Shown in pieces: positions 55,511-64,000 of a stretch of DNA of 64,000 nucleotides. Source of the stretch: DAONDQ01 sp035402645 (lineage in GTDB: Bacteria; Cloacimonadota; Cloacimonadia; Cloacimonadales; DAONDQ01); assembly GCA_035402645.1 (NCBI GenBank), contig DAONDQ010000001.1, positions 1 through 64,000 on the forward strand, written 5' to 3'. Within the stretch, counting starts at the first letter, position 1. Every line of letters begins with the position of its first letter. The translations under genes and the position numbers were made by a program. The notes beneath the pieces are model-generated. The model ran no database searches and had not been told where the DNA came from. It was given only the letters and a program-made list of their open reading frames with translations.

Positions 55511-56062
55511 TTAGTAGTTCATATCTGACTGGGTAGCCTGATTGGCTTTATTGGTATCCAGTTCCACTGGTCGAGGCGGAATGGGTTCAAGATACATCAC
55601 ACCGCGCTGACCGTTTGCAAGATACACAATTTGACCATTATGAATTTCTTCAATTTTCCTACCGGCGACATAGTCTCCAATATAGTATCTTCCATCAGAT
55701 CCCTGATAGGAAATAATGGCAGTTCTCTTTCCATTTTCATCGATGAAGGTACCTGCAAGGCGAACCATATTTCTGACCATATTTTGCCATTGTTGAAGCA
55801 AATCGATCTTATCCTGTACGATTAGGTCTTGCTTCAGCGGATCCTTGGTTACGGTGAAAATGAAACTCTTTCTATCCTGTATTGACCTTTCTATATCCTG
55901 AATAGTAGCCATCAAACTGTCACTGACAGACATCTTTGAATAGACGGATTTGTCAGGAACATTCAATTCCTTCTTATACAAAGCAGCATCTCTAAGAAGA
56001 AAAACAACGAGCATAATGATCGTCAAGCTGACAGCGAAGTCTTTCAAATACTTGTAATCCAT
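55511..56062 (-). CDS. pilP: PilP-like periplasmic linker protein
   Basis: 183 residues with one N-terminal membrane helix (about 8-26) and a C-terminal beta domain. GTFIDENGKRTAIISYQGSD, then YYIGDYVAGRKIEEIHNGQIVYLA and GVMYLEPIPPRP match the PilP/GspC homology-region pattern. PilP links the inner-membrane PilMNO set to the secretin. Unlike classical PilP it has no lipobox. It starts at the pilO stop (one-base overlap) and precedes pilQ. Confidence 0.75.
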   Translation of the reverse strand: MDYKYLKDFAVSLTIIMLVVFLLRDAALYKKELNVPDKSVYSKMSVSDSLMATIQDIERSIQDRKSFIFTVTKDPLKQDLIVQDKIDLLQQWQNMVRNMVRLAGTFIDENGKRTAIISYQGSDGRYYIGDYVAGRKIEEIHNGQIVYLANGQRGVMYLEPIPPRPVELDTNKANQATQSDMNY

Positions 56063-56622
56063 TATGCCTCCTTGACTACCTTGAATATTGACAATTCAAG
56101 TGTGACCTTGTACCTTGTTACCTGGGTAGAAGCAGTAAGTGTCTTGGAATTTGCATCCTGTACTTGAACTGGTGTCACATCAAGAGTATTGATTTTGATG
56201 ATGTTATCCATTCCTTCCAGTTCGGATAAGAACTGACCGGTCTGGACATAGGTGCAATTCAGTTCCAGTATATACTGCTGCTCCAACATGGATGCATTTG
56301 AAAAAACTGCTTTCGGATAAATGGAGACGACTGCGATCTTATATTGATCACACATGTCAGCAAGTTGTTTCACGAAGGCATTGACTTCGTCCGGACTGAA
56401 TTGCTTCTCTGTTGTAAGGCTATTATTAATGATCAGATTGAATTGACTCAACTGTTCATTCATGATCTTTGCACTATTGAGTTTTTCCTGTGCTTTTTTG
56501 ATCTTTTTATCTACAGAATTGATTTTGTTGATCTTCGAATTGATCATGGAACCACTGATGACAAAGAACAGCACACTAACGAGAGCAATCAGAAGCAAGA
56601 ATATTATGTATTGTCTTCTCAT
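56062..56622 (-). CDS. pilO: PilO-like inner-membrane assembly protein
   Basis: 186 residues: one N-terminal membrane helix (about 7-24), a coiled coil (about 25-70, KINKINSVDKKIKKAQEKL), then a ferredoxin-like beta/alpha domain. This layout and the position after pilN support PilO. It overlaps pilN by four bases (ATGA) and pilP by one. Confidence 0.78.
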   Translation of the reverse strand: MRRQYIIFLLLIALVSVLFFVISGSMINSKINKINSVDKKIKKAQEKLNSAKIMNEQLSQFNLIINNSLTTEKQFSPDEVNAFVKQLADMCDQYKIAVVSIYPKAVFSNASMLEQQYILELNCTYVQTGQFLSELEGMDNIIKINTLDVTPVQVQDANSKTLTASTQVTRYKVTLELSIFKVVKEA

Positions 56623-57221
56623 TTTTTACCTGCCTTTGCCTGTTGGGTAATGCTGTCTTTCCCGAAACAATCGACTTGGAAACGGATGATATCCGTATCT
56701 TTTTCACGATCACGGTTAGAGCGGATAAATTCGATATCTTTAAAATCTGCACTGATTTGAGGATTTGCTTTTAAACTTTCGATAAAGTTGTTAATCAAAT
56801 CAAATTCCTTTTCGTTCTTATTCACCTTTGTTATTCCATATAAACTCAAGATACCGCGCTTATATGAAAAATGGGTAATTGCAATCTGGTTTTGTGTTCT
56901 GTCTGCCAATGCCACCAATTTCCTTGCCCAGAATATTCTGTCGGTAAAGGCATCTGACAAACGATCAAGATCTGACTTCGAAAGAAAATCACCACTGACT
57001 TCATAGGTTGCCACCTGATCTTCGATCTGCTTCAAGAAATGTTCTCTTGCATCAAGTTTATGTGCCAGTTGTGTATTCAGGTAAATAACGACTGCGAATA
57101 GTAAAATTGTTCCCAAAACGAATAAACTGACGAACGTTTGAAATGCTTTCCGTTCTGCTTCCTGCTGAAGTCTCAGTTCTCCGAATTTGTTCAGATTTAT
57201 CTTAAAAAAGAATCTCGTCAT
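56619..57221 (-). CDS. pilN: PilN-like inner-membrane assembly protein
   Basis: 200 residues. The cytosolic N-terminus FFFKINLNKFGE is the PilM-binding INLLP-type motif in a variant form. One membrane helix (about 30-47) is followed by a coiled coil and a beta/alpha domain (ITHFSYKRGILSLYG). It follows pilM by eight bases and overlaps pilO. Confidence 0.78.
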   Translation of the reverse strand: MTRFFFKINLNKFGELRLQQEAERKAFQTFVSLFVLGTILLFAVVIYLNTQLAHKLDAREHFLKQIEDQVATYEVSGDFLSKSDLDRLSDAFTDRIFWARKLVALADRTQNQIAITHFSYKRGILSLYGITKVNKNEKEFDLINNFIESLKANPQISADFKDIEFIRSNRDREKDTDIIRFQVDCFGKDSITQQAKAGKK

Positions 57222-57229
57222 CGTGCCTC

Positions 57230-58300
57230 CTATTCTTCCCGCATTGCCAAACCAATCGCCAATGCAAATTGCGGATCCCGCTTATCAGCAAGACGATCCG
57301 GAACATCAAGGTTAGCGAATGGATTGTATAATTCGGTGGAGATGTTGATTCGTTCCTGAATATATTCAGCCAATCCTTTCATTTTCGCTGTACCCCCAAG
57401 TAGATACACCTTTCTGAAATCACTATTGTTGGCTTCCTTAACATAGAAACGAAGCGAGCGACGAATTTCATCGACGAGTTGATCTTCAACTGTTTTTTCA
57501 GAGATATCCAACATGCTCAAAGCATCAGCATTCGCGGCTACTGGAGGTTTATTCAACCCGTATTCAACCTTATGCTGTTCTGCTTCTTCGAACGTCAGAT
57601 TATAGCGCCGCATAAAATCTCTGCTGAAATGATATCCACCATAGGAGATATCCCTGGCAAAGAACTTTGCCTGTGGACCATAGATCACCATATTTGTGGA
57701 ATGACCGCCCAAATTCAATAATACATATGTACCTTCTTCAACAATTGTATTGAGTACAAAGGCATTGGCGATCGCCAGTGAATCGATATCCACAATATTA
57801 GCTGTCAGACCGGCTGCTGTCAGAACTTCAGTATGATCGTTCAACAGGTCTTTGTTGGCAGCGGCTAAAAGGATATTCATATTATTGGTTTTTTCTTCAA
57901 TGCTGAGGACTTGATAATCCAGCACCATTTCATTGCTGCTGATGGGAATATGCTTCTTGGCTTCAAAGAAAAGCGCAGATTCCAATTCTTCATCAGGCAG
58001 AAATATGGTTTTAATCTGTTTGATGCTCGTATCCTCACCACCGATTGACGTCACAAGATGCTGGATATGCTTGGGACTCAGTCTCATGCTCTTCAGTACT
58101 TCCACGAGAACCGGAGCAAATCTGTCCTTTCTCAAATCGGAAGGAACATATTCGATTCCAGAAGGTACTGTAGGGCGCACCTCGCAACTCAGTAACTTGA
58201 ATCCCTCGTGAACTTTTCTCAGGTGAACAGCCTTGATGCTGTGGGTCCCGATATCAATTCCAAGAGATTCCTTGAATTTGATGGTCTTCTTCTTATTCAT
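57230..58300 (-). CDS. pilM: Type IV pilus actin-like protein PilM
   Basis: 356 residues of the FtsA/PilM actin fold. SLGIDIGTHSIKAVHLR (about 12-28) is phosphate-1, VLLNLGGHSTNMVI phosphate-2 and VYLLGGTAKMKGLAEYI the adenosine block. It binds PilN and links to the motors. A 30-base gap lies to the large PilX-like gene upstream. Confidence 0.93.
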   Translation of the reverse strand: MNKKKTIKFKESLGIDIGTHSIKAVHLRKVHEGFKLLSCEVRPTVPSGIEYVPSDLRKDRFAPVLVEVLKSMRLSPKHIQHLVTSIGGEDTSIKQIKTIFLPDEELESALFFEAKKHIPISSNEMVLDYQVLSIEEKTNNMNILLAAANKDLLNDHTEVLTAAGLTANIVDIDSLAIANAFVLNTIVEEGTYVLLNLGGHSTNMVIYGPQAKFFARDISYGGYHFSRDFMRRYNLTFEEAEQHKVEYGLNKPPVAANADALSMLDISEKTVEDQLVDEIRRSLRFYVKEANNSDFRKVYLLGGTAKMKGLAEYIQERINISTELYNPFANLDVPDRLADKRDPQFALAIGLAMREE

Positions 58301-58330
58301 ACAGCCTCTTCTATATATTGATTTCTGATA

Positions 58331-60166
58331 TTAAAAATTCGTTGGTGGTTTCTTGAACTTCCAACTCTCTGAATCGAAAGGTGTCAAACCCGCCTTGGTA
58401 TGTGTTTCCGGAAAGTTTGGTGGTTGCGTGAATGAGAAGCGATTATCAAAATGATAGTCCTTCTTATAACCAACTCCCGCACCACTTGCGCCCGGATAAT
58501 TCATACCCTGACATGCGCCACCGTATTTGTAATTAGGAAAATTCCATGTATTATTATGATTGGGGGGATCGTTCGTACTTCTGTGCACAAAACCACGTCG
58601 TCTTTGAGCCACGGATCCATACAGATGGATATACCCTCTTTCCATATAAGGAGCTGCTTCAGGCCATAATGGATTGAACCAGGGATAATCGAGGGCAGGA
58701 GGCCATGGATTTAACGATGTTTGCGGATATGGCCGCAAATGAAGATCAATCTTGTTATACACCGTATTCCCTATCCTGATGTCCGGTGTGGAAGGGTGAG
58801 GATGCTGATATTCAAATGTAAATACACCATCCTTGTGCGGATCTCCGTCTCCATCACCCAAAGCACAAACGGCTGCATAAATCCAGATACCCGTATGATC
58901 TCCTGTGTCACCACCACATGTATCGTGATGTCTCAATGAATCGACCGGGTCTCTGAACCCGTATTTAATATTGACCCTTTGTTCTGAAACCAGACCAACA
59001 AAATCATGCAGATTACCGTTCCCTGGAAGCGCACCTCCATCCGGGTTAACTCCCCTGGGCGTTTCGGTCAGAACAATATCACCGATCAGCGATAAAGTAT
59101 CAGCGCATCCCCAAGTTTGCTTCCCTGTGAAAGTTCCTTCGATCCAAGTTTCATTTGGACAATAAATGGAATTGTTGGAAACAGAACCGGCTGGTCCTTC
59201 AACCCATACGGTATCCATTTTGGTCAGCCAATAACCGAACAACTCAGGACCCTGAGGTGGCGGATATGCAGCATATACATCGATTGATTCAGGTCTTGCA
59301 TGCATTTGAATCGTACCGATCCATGAATGATAGTTTGTTCCAGAAACCTTGACCCGAACAATCTTGGAAGGATCGTGACCACCTGGAAAATGGGGGCCGG
59401 CTTCAATCAGGTTGGCTGTTGCGGGAAATTCCAACTGCGGGGAATGTTCAAAATAATTAGCATGGAAAATCGTAGTATAGGGAACAGTACCACTTGAACT
59501 TTGAAAAACACCCGATGTTGATACATCGCCATAGAATGTCGGCCAGCCATTATTTAATCCACCGCCCAGCTGCTCAACCCAGATATCTGAATTACTATGA
59601 ACCTTACCGTAGATCACGTCGGGACCATAAAAATATACACGTCCTGCTTCAACACCGAGATCGGAATTTTCGGACTGGTCGATATCAGAGAAATAATGAT
59701 ATCCTGCAAAGGTCGAACGCCGAATGTCTTTTTCAGCGTATTTTTTTACAGGAGATACATTTCTCGACCAAACCATTCCGGAACCGCTTCCTCTCTTTGC
59801 TGATACAAGAGATTGTACCGTATATCCGTTCGTAGTATATAGACCGCCTCCAGTCGTAACGTTTGCTTTCACGATCTTTGTTTTCATGAAATAGGCTGTT
59901 CTGGCATCGGTTGACATAACATCAAATTGTTGCGTAGGCAATGTAAATCCTTCGCCAGAATAATCGGTCGTCCTACAAGCCAATAAACCACGAAAAGCCT
60001 GGTAGCGCAATAAATGCGTTTCCTGAAGCCCGTCATATTGCACACGGGCAGAAACTGCATCCTTGAGTGCCACACCAGTCATCGCAACACTGGACAAAAA
60101 GGCAACGACAACAACTGCCATGGCAAGTCCAAGATTACCTTTTTGATTCATTAAGAATAAACGCAT
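58331..60166 (-). CDS. Large PilX-like pilus-associated protein (paralog 3)
   Basis: 611 residues from the ATG at 60166, which is correctly spaced from AAGGA; ATGs at 60172 and 60205 are less well placed. MRLFLMNQKGNLGLAMAVV has a QKG leader before a hydrophobic helix and no glutamate at +5. QETHLLRYQAFRGLLACRTTDYSGEGF follows, and the body and ending (FDSESWKFKKPPTNF) match paralogs 1 and 2. It occupies the PilX slot after pilV- and pilW-like genes and before pilM, which ties the family to pilus assembly. At about 610 residues it is three times the size of ordinary PilX. Confidence 0.75.
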   Translation of the reverse strand: MRLFLMNQKGNLGLAMAVVVVAFLSSVAMTGVALKDAVSARVQYDGLQETHLLRYQAFRGLLACRTTDYSGEGFTLPTQQFDVMSTDARTAYFMKTKIVKANVTTGGGLYTTNGYTVQSLVSAKRGSGSGMVWSRNVSPVKKYAEKDIRRSTFAGYHYFSDIDQSENSDLGVEAGRVYFYGPDVIYGKVHSNSDIWVEQLGGGLNNGWPTFYGDVSTSGVFQSSSGTVPYTTIFHANYFEHSPQLEFPATANLIEAGPHFPGGHDPSKIVRVKVSGTNYHSWIGTIQMHARPESIDVYAAYPPPQGPELFGYWLTKMDTVWVEGPAGSVSNNSIYCPNETWIEGTFTGKQTWGCADTLSLIGDIVLTETPRGVNPDGGALPGNGNLHDFVGLVSEQRVNIKYGFRDPVDSLRHHDTCGGDTGDHTGIWIYAAVCALGDGDGDPHKDGVFTFEYQHPHPSTPDIRIGNTVYNKIDLHLRPYPQTSLNPWPPALDYPWFNPLWPEAAPYMERGYIHLYGSVAQRRRGFVHRSTNDPPNHNNTWNFPNYKYGGACQGMNYPGASGAGVGYKKDYHFDNRFSFTQPPNFPETHTKAGLTPFDSESWKFKKPPTNF

Positions 60167-60220
60167 GTCCATTCCTTTCTTACACGGTCTGAAATGTGTG
60201 CCCATGACAAATCAGCTATC

Positions 60221-60820
60221 CTACATCTTGTTGATAGCCATTTTTGTCGAATAGCTCACATATCGATATACGTTCTTACGGATCTCTACTTTTGCAGACA
60301 AATTAACTTGCAGCACCTTTGCCGGTGATGACGAGTTGACTTGTGAAAATGATAATCCCGTAACTTTGATTTTATTATTTCTGCTTTGCTTGGGGAAGAG
60401 ATAGATCGGGGATGATGGTTGCAAAGTACCATGTAAATAGGTACCCCGAACTGCTTTCCCATCGAACCAGAATTTGACATAATCGCCCTGATGGGTAATA
60501 TCCTGTGCCTGTGTCTTCAATACAATCCCGGCGGCACCATTGGGACCACCCTGGAAGAATGATACAGTATCTGCATTGGCAACACCATACCATACCTTCT
60601 GGTTCGTTCCTTCGCTCATTATTAATCCGTATTTGATCCCTCTCTGCAGGCAATCATATGCTTGCGTTTGAAGATCAGAGACACGGGTAAGCTCTTCATA
60701 TTTAGAGAAGAATGCTGCAAAAGCAGTAGCGGCGGCAGCAAAGATGACACCGGAAATTGCGATGGCAACAACCAGTTCTATGAGTGTAAAACCAAATTGT
60801 GATTTTGCATTTCGTATCAT
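60221..60820 (-). CDS. PilW-like minor prepilin
   Basis: 199 residues. The prepilin leader is SQFG followed by FTLIELVVAIAISGVIFAA, with Gly(-1), Phe(+1) and Glu(+5), so it is a type IV prepilin. The longer body and the place after the pilV-like gene suggest PilW. Eleven bases separate it from the pilV-like gene. Confidence 0.82.
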   Translation of the reverse strand: MIRNAKSQFGFTLIELVVAIAISGVIFAAAATAFAAFFSKYEELTRVSDLQTQAYDCLQRGIKYGLIMSEGTNQKVWYGVANADTVSFFQGGPNGAAGIVLKTQAQDITHQGDYVKFWFDGKAVRGTYLHGTLQPSSPIYLFPKQSRNNKIKVTGLSFSQVNSSSPAKVLQVNLSAKVEIRKNVYRYVSYSTKMAINKM

Positions 60821-60831
60821 ATTTGCTCTTC

Positions 60832-61263
60832 CTATTGTGCTATATCCGCAGAAATTGCGAAGTCTTCTCTTAATGCTACTGAACGTAACCTTCGATCTCC
60901 GGGCTCAGTCCACTGTACTGTAATGATGATCGGCTGATGATACATAAGTTGACCCAAGGCATTGTCAGATTGAATGTTTGGCTTGGAAAAAAGCATCTTT
61001 CCAATCAACTGATGACCATTTGGATATGTGTCTATCACCACCGGCATCCAATTAAATTCATCGAAGTTCTTTAGCGCATTGAACATATAGTATTGCCATT
61101 CCAGTTCACCGGAAGCAATTAATGTCGCAACCCTGTCATGAGAATTGCGGACAAGCGTCTTCTGGCTATACACGATGGCAATATATAATGCTGCAAATGA
61201 TGCCACTACAATGACAGCAGATAATATAACATCCAGTAGGGTAAACCCTTTTTCATTATTCAT
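60832..61263 (-). CDS. PilV-like minor prepilin with Asp at +5
   Basis: 143 residues from the ATG at 61263, giving a six-residue leader MNNEKG; an ATG at 61281 would add six residues. The mature start reads FTLLDVILSAVIVVASFAALY, so +5 is aspartate where nearly all type IV pilins have glutamate. The helix and a QYYM... beta body follow. It lies 21 bases after pilT. Confidence 0.77.
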   Translation of the reverse strand: MNNEKGFTLLDVILSAVIVVASFAALYIAIVYSQKTLVRNSHDRVATLIASGELEWQYYMFNALKNFDEFNWMPVVIDTYPNGHQLIGKMLFSKPNIQSDNALGQLMYHQPIIITVQWTEPGDRRLRSVALREDFAISADIAQ

Positions 61264-61284
61264 GATCCGACCTATGTGCATCGC

Positions 61285-62340
61285 TTAGAAACCAACACCT
61301 GTAGCGAACAATTTAGGATTATCCGCCACCTGTTCGGCCAGTGTTCTATCGACGAGATTATTCATTACATGATTGTAGAGAGATTGATCTTTGGTTTGCA
61401 TGCCTTCTTTCGTTCCAGCCTGGATCACAGAAGGTATCTGATATGTCTTTTCCTCACGGATAAGATTTCTAACAGCAGCGTTCGCGATCATGATCTCAAG
61501 AGCCGGAACACGTCCCTTGCCGTCCTTTGTGGGAAGCAGGGTTTGTGCCACGACAGCTTCCAGGGATTCGGACAACATGGAACGAACCTGTTGCTGTTGC
61601 TCTTTCGGGAACATGTCGATCACACGGTCGATGGATTTTGTTGCACTGCTGGTATGCAGGGTGGCTAAAACCAAGTGACCGGTTTCTGCAGCGGTCAAAG
61701 CTAATTGAACCGTTGCAAGATCACGCATTTCACCAACGAGAATCACATCAGGGTCTTCACGAAGAGCTGACTTCAAGGCGGCGGTAAATGACCATGTGTC
61801 ATGTCCGAGTTCGCGTTGATTGATCAACGAGTTCTTACTGCGATGGACAAATTCGATCGGGTCTTCGATTGTAATGATATGGCAATATCTGCTTTCATTG
61901 ACCTGGTCGATCATCGTGGCAAGAGTCGTTGATTTTCCGCTTCCGGTAGGTCCCGTCACAAGAATGAGTCCCTTTTCTTTCGTGGTAAGCTTCTTGAGAG
62001 AATCCGGCAGGTGAAGTTCATCGAAAGTTTTTATTTCGTTTGGAATTACACGAAACGCAGCAGCTAATCCATTGATCTGATGAAATGCATTCACACGGAA
62101 TCGAACATCATTGGACAGTTTTGTGGAAAAGTCCAATTCCAGGTTCTTCTTGAAAATCTCTTTCTGCGAGTCATTCATAACTCCATAAATCAGATTTTCA
62201 ATCTCTTCTGCAGACAGTATCGGCAGATTGAGACGCTTCATCCTTCCGTTGACACGCACCATCGGATAAGAACCTGTACTGATGTGCAGATCCGATGCTC
62301 CTGCATCTGATGTAAATTTCAATAATTCTTGAATGGTCAA
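61285..62340 (-). CDS. pilT: Type IV pilus retraction ATPase PilT
   Basis: 351 residues. ASDLHISTGSYPMVRVNG is the N-terminal PilT block; Walker A is GPTGSGKST (130-138), Walker B-region VGEMRDLATVQLALTAAETGH, and His box TLHTSSA. AVVAQTLL near the end is the AIRNLIRE-type region (AAVRNLIRE). It retracts the pilus, giving twitching and DNA uptake potential. Confidence 0.95.
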   Translation of the reverse strand: MTIQELLKFTSDAGASDLHISTGSYPMVRVNGRMKRLNLPILSAEEIENLIYGVMNDSQKEIFKKNLELDFSTKLSNDVRFRVNAFHQINGLAAAFRVIPNEIKTFDELHLPDSLKKLTTKEKGLILVTGPTGSGKSTTLATMIDQVNESRYCHIITIEDPIEFVHRSKNSLINQRELGHDTWSFTAALKSALREDPDVILVGEMRDLATVQLALTAAETGHLVLATLHTSSATKSIDRVIDMFPKEQQQQVRSMLSESLEAVVAQTLLPTKDGKGRVPALEIMIANAAVRNLIREEKTYQIPSVIQAGTKEGMQTKDQSLYNHVMNNLVDRTLAEQVADNPKLFATGVGF

Positions 62341-62360
62341 AACAACCTCCCAGCGGTCAA

Positions 62361-62792
62361 CTACTCCTTACTTCCGGTATTGATATCTGTCCATTCATCA
62401 ATGCCGTAACCGTGGAATTTTGCTTCATTTTCGTCATAATAGACTTGTTTGCCTTCGCCAGCTGCAAAATCTGCTGTTGAAGTTGCTATATATTTGGTTG
62501 GGGGATTGCCGACAACTTCAAACGTCCAGTTCTTTGCAGTTGCATTACCGATCTTAGCATCTTTCAGTGCTTCGTCGATCGAGTAGTTTTCTGTGCTGCC
62601 GTAGGTCTGCTGATAAACATCATATGCAGTACGAATTGAACGAAGAGCAGTCTGCGCTTCGGTTGAACGGGATTTCTCCACATAACGAAGGTATCTTGGT
62701 ACTGCGAATGCAGCCAAAATCGCAACGATGATAACAACCACCAAGATTTCAATCAATGTGAAGCCTTTTTGATTTTTCATGTTTCTGAACAT
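62361..62792 (-). CDS. pilA: Major type IV pilin
   Basis: 143 residues from the ATG at 62792, with AGGAGG six to seven bases upstream. The ten-residue leader MFRNMKNQKG is cut before FTLIEILVVVIIVAILAAFA; Glu(+5) is present. A short globular part follows (about 100 residues) with no C-terminal disulfide pair. It heads the pilus run, and a sigma-54 type promoter lies 38 bases upstream. Confidence 0.93.
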   Translation of the reverse strand: MFRNMKNQKGFTLIEILVVVIIVAILAAFAVPRYLRYVEKSRSTEAQTALRSIRTAYDVYQQTYGSTENYSIDEALKDAKIGNATAKNWTFEVVGNPPTKYIATSTADFAAGEGKQVYYDENEAKFHGYGIDEWTDINTGSKE

Positions 62793-62829
62793 TATGTTCC
62801 TCCTGGATTTTTTTGCTCATTTTTAATAA

Positions 62830-62845
62830 AGCACATTGTGTGCCA
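62830..62845 (-). promoter_or_regulatory. Sigma-54 promoter of pilA
   Basis: On the minus strand the sequence is TGGCACACAATGTGCT, matching the -24 TGGCAC and -12 TGC elements with the correct spacing; only two of the conserved positions differ. The predicted start is about 27 bases before the pilA ATG. pilA genes in other phyla are sigma-54 dependent. Confidence 0.75.
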
Positions 62846-62969
62846 ATCGCTCAAACTATTTTCATGGGGAAATACATACTTTGCTGATAATGAATTTGCT
62901 TGACTGTTTTACCGCTCTACCGGACAAAGAAAAACGAATGTTTCTACATCTGTATCAAAAGGAGTTAAG

Positions 62970-64000
62970 ATGTTAAAAAAAGCACTCATACTGACATTGT
63001 CCTTCCTATTCTGTATTGCAACAATCGTTTTTGCCATACAATCGGTCAAACAAAAAAATAATAATCAGATTAAAAATGGAAAGGCAAAAACAGTCAATGT
63101 AAAAAAATCAACTGTCCAATCCGTAACTCCAGATACCACTGCAACTAAAAAAAGCAGTCCCATTGTAGCCGATTATAAAGGCGGAGTCATTACCAGAGCA
63201 GACGTTGAAGAAAGAATTGCCAAAATCCCCGCACAATATCAACCACAATACCAGACAACCCAAGGTATGGGTAAGATCCTCGACATGATGGCAACTGAAG
63301 TTGTTTTCTATCAGAAAGCCCTGAAAGAAGGTTTAGATAAGGATCCGACTCTTATCCAGAAGATGAATGATGGCTTAAAGCCTTTATTCATGCAGGAATA
63401 TTATCAGCGTAACATCCAGAAACGTGTTCAGATATCACCAGCCGATAAGGAAACTTATTACAATCAGAACAAGAAGAAATATTTTGATAGCCCGAACACG
63501 ACCATCGCATATCTCCAAACTTCCGATAAGAAGGATGCAGACAAGGCAATTGCTGCTCTCAGGAAAGGCATGTCTTTTGCTGAAGCGGTGAAGGAATTCT
63601 CCACCAACAAATATTCCAAGGAATTACAGGGAAAGATCAAGAATATCCGCTCCAACGGTTATATCCCGGGTGTTGGAAATGATACTGGTCTTGATTCCCT
63701 GATCACTTCTGCGGTTGCAGATTCAACCACTCTTTACGGTCCATATCAGACATCCAATGGATTTCATATTTTCAAGGTGATGTCCCGTGTTCCAGGCAGA
63801 CAAAAGACATTTGAAGAAGTGGCTGGTGACATCGAAAATAAAATTCGCCCCACCAAGGAAAATGATCTGACCAAATTCGTCGTAGACAGCCTGAAAACTG
63901 TGTATCAGATCAAGATCAATAATTCTGTTCTGGACTCTCTGAATCAAAAGAACGATAAGCTCAGCAATGATCTGATGAACCAAAAACTGGTCACCTCCAA
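62970..64000 (+). CDS. SurA/PpiC-like parvulin-type chaperone (partial)
   Basis: 343 codons from the ATG at 62970 (AAAAGGAG upstream) to the window end. Signal peptide 1-22 (MLKKALILTLSFLFCIATIVFA); a Lys-rich linker to about 65; then a SurA-N-like helical part (GGVITRADVEERIAKIP...). A parvulin-like segment (AIAALRKGMSFAEAVKEFS, then YGPYQTSNGFHIFKVMSRVPGR at about 255-276) follows. The frame runs off the window. Likely a periplasmic isomerase/chaperone for outer-membrane proteins. It is divergent from pilA, and the 177-bp gap holds both promoters. Confidence 0.85.
   Translation, partial: MLKKALILTLSFLFCIATIVFAIQSVKQKNNNQIKNGKAKTVNVKKSTVQSVTPDTTATKKSSPIVADYKGGVITRADVEERIAKIPAQYQPQYQTTQGMGKILDMMATEVVFYQKALKEGLDKDPTLIQKMNDGLKPLFMQEYYQRNIQKRVQISPADKETYYNQNKKKYFDSPNTTIAYLQTSDKKDADKAIAALRKGMSFAEAVKEFSTNKYSKELQGKIKNIRSNGYIPGVGNDTGLDSLITSAVADSTTLYGPYQTSNGFHIFKVMSRVPGRQKTFEEVAGDIENKIRPTKENDLTKFVVDSLKTVYQIKINNSVLDSLNQKNDKLSNDLMNQKLVTS

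Noticed and set aside
1..64000. tRNA or rRNA genes
   Set aside because: I scanned the intergenic gaps and saw no CCA-ended cloverleaf or rRNA segment; small RNAs cannot be excluded by eye.

Overview
The window reads as a chromosome segment of an uncultivated Gram-negative bacterium of the FCB (Fibrobacterota-Chlorobiota-Bacteroidota) type, most plausibly a Cloacimonadota-like organism. The evidence is the combination of T9SS-type C-terminal sorting domains, PorV/PorQ-like barrels, a TonB-dependent receptor with its own ExbB/ExbD/TonB set, YYNTLYNAKKLF-type TPR lipoproteins, and an outer-membrane type IV pilus system. This placement is inferred from protein style, not from a marker-gene search. 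Almost everything is on the minus strand. I see no rRNA, tRNA or CRISPR array.

Region 1 (1-about 4.2 kb) is one end of a Mu-like transposable element or prophage. It holds an AAA ATPase (MuB-like, cut by the window edge), a DDE transposase (MuA-like), a small HTH DNA-binding partner, and a divergent CI/LexA-type self-cleaving repressor running toward the presumed element end. Two clusters of a GGACTGTGCC motif and a pair of near-identical 12-mers flank the repressor. Region 2 (4.3-9.7 kb) is a set of mixed genes: a secreted protein, a RibD-C reductase, an unknown Cys-rich protein, a DUF4810-DUF799 fusion, an iron-sulfur-type flavoprotein, a palindrome-rich gap, truA and a membrane protein.

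Region 3 (9.7-25.5 kb) is an envelope block: a TPR lipoprotein, histidine ammonia-lyase, then a terminator, then a run of TonB receptor - ExbB - ExbD - ExbD - TonB - giant T9SS-type protein - PorV-like barrel - second T9SS-type protein. Region 4 (25.6-33.4 kb) holds housekeeping genes: LipM-like octanoyltransferase, purM, a PfkB kinase, a small membrane protein, an aminotransferase, glyS, another PorV-like barrel and a PTS EIIA protein.

Region 5 (33.5-41.1 kb) is a type III restriction-modification locus: mod, a RhuM-family gene, then res. The mod reading frame is broken by one extra T in a T6 run. Region 6 (41.3-43.1 kb) is an arsR - ArsP-type permease - thioredoxin operon with a perfect 26-bp operator palindrome. 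Upstream of it lies an 11-bp-phased array of seven TACGGTA units, mostly folded into a near-perfect 30-bp palindrome.

Region 7 (43.1-62.8 kb) is a type IV pilus locus. Reading with transcription it runs pilA, pilT, pilV-like, pilW-like, a large PilX-like protein, pilM, pilN, pilO, pilP, secretin pilQ, an Ig-repeat lipoprotein, pilB and pilC. Beyond a terminator come mtaD and two further paralogs of the large PilX-like protein. A good sigma-54 promoter lies in front of pilA. The last feature is a divergent SurA/PpiC-like chaperone gene that runs off the end of the window.
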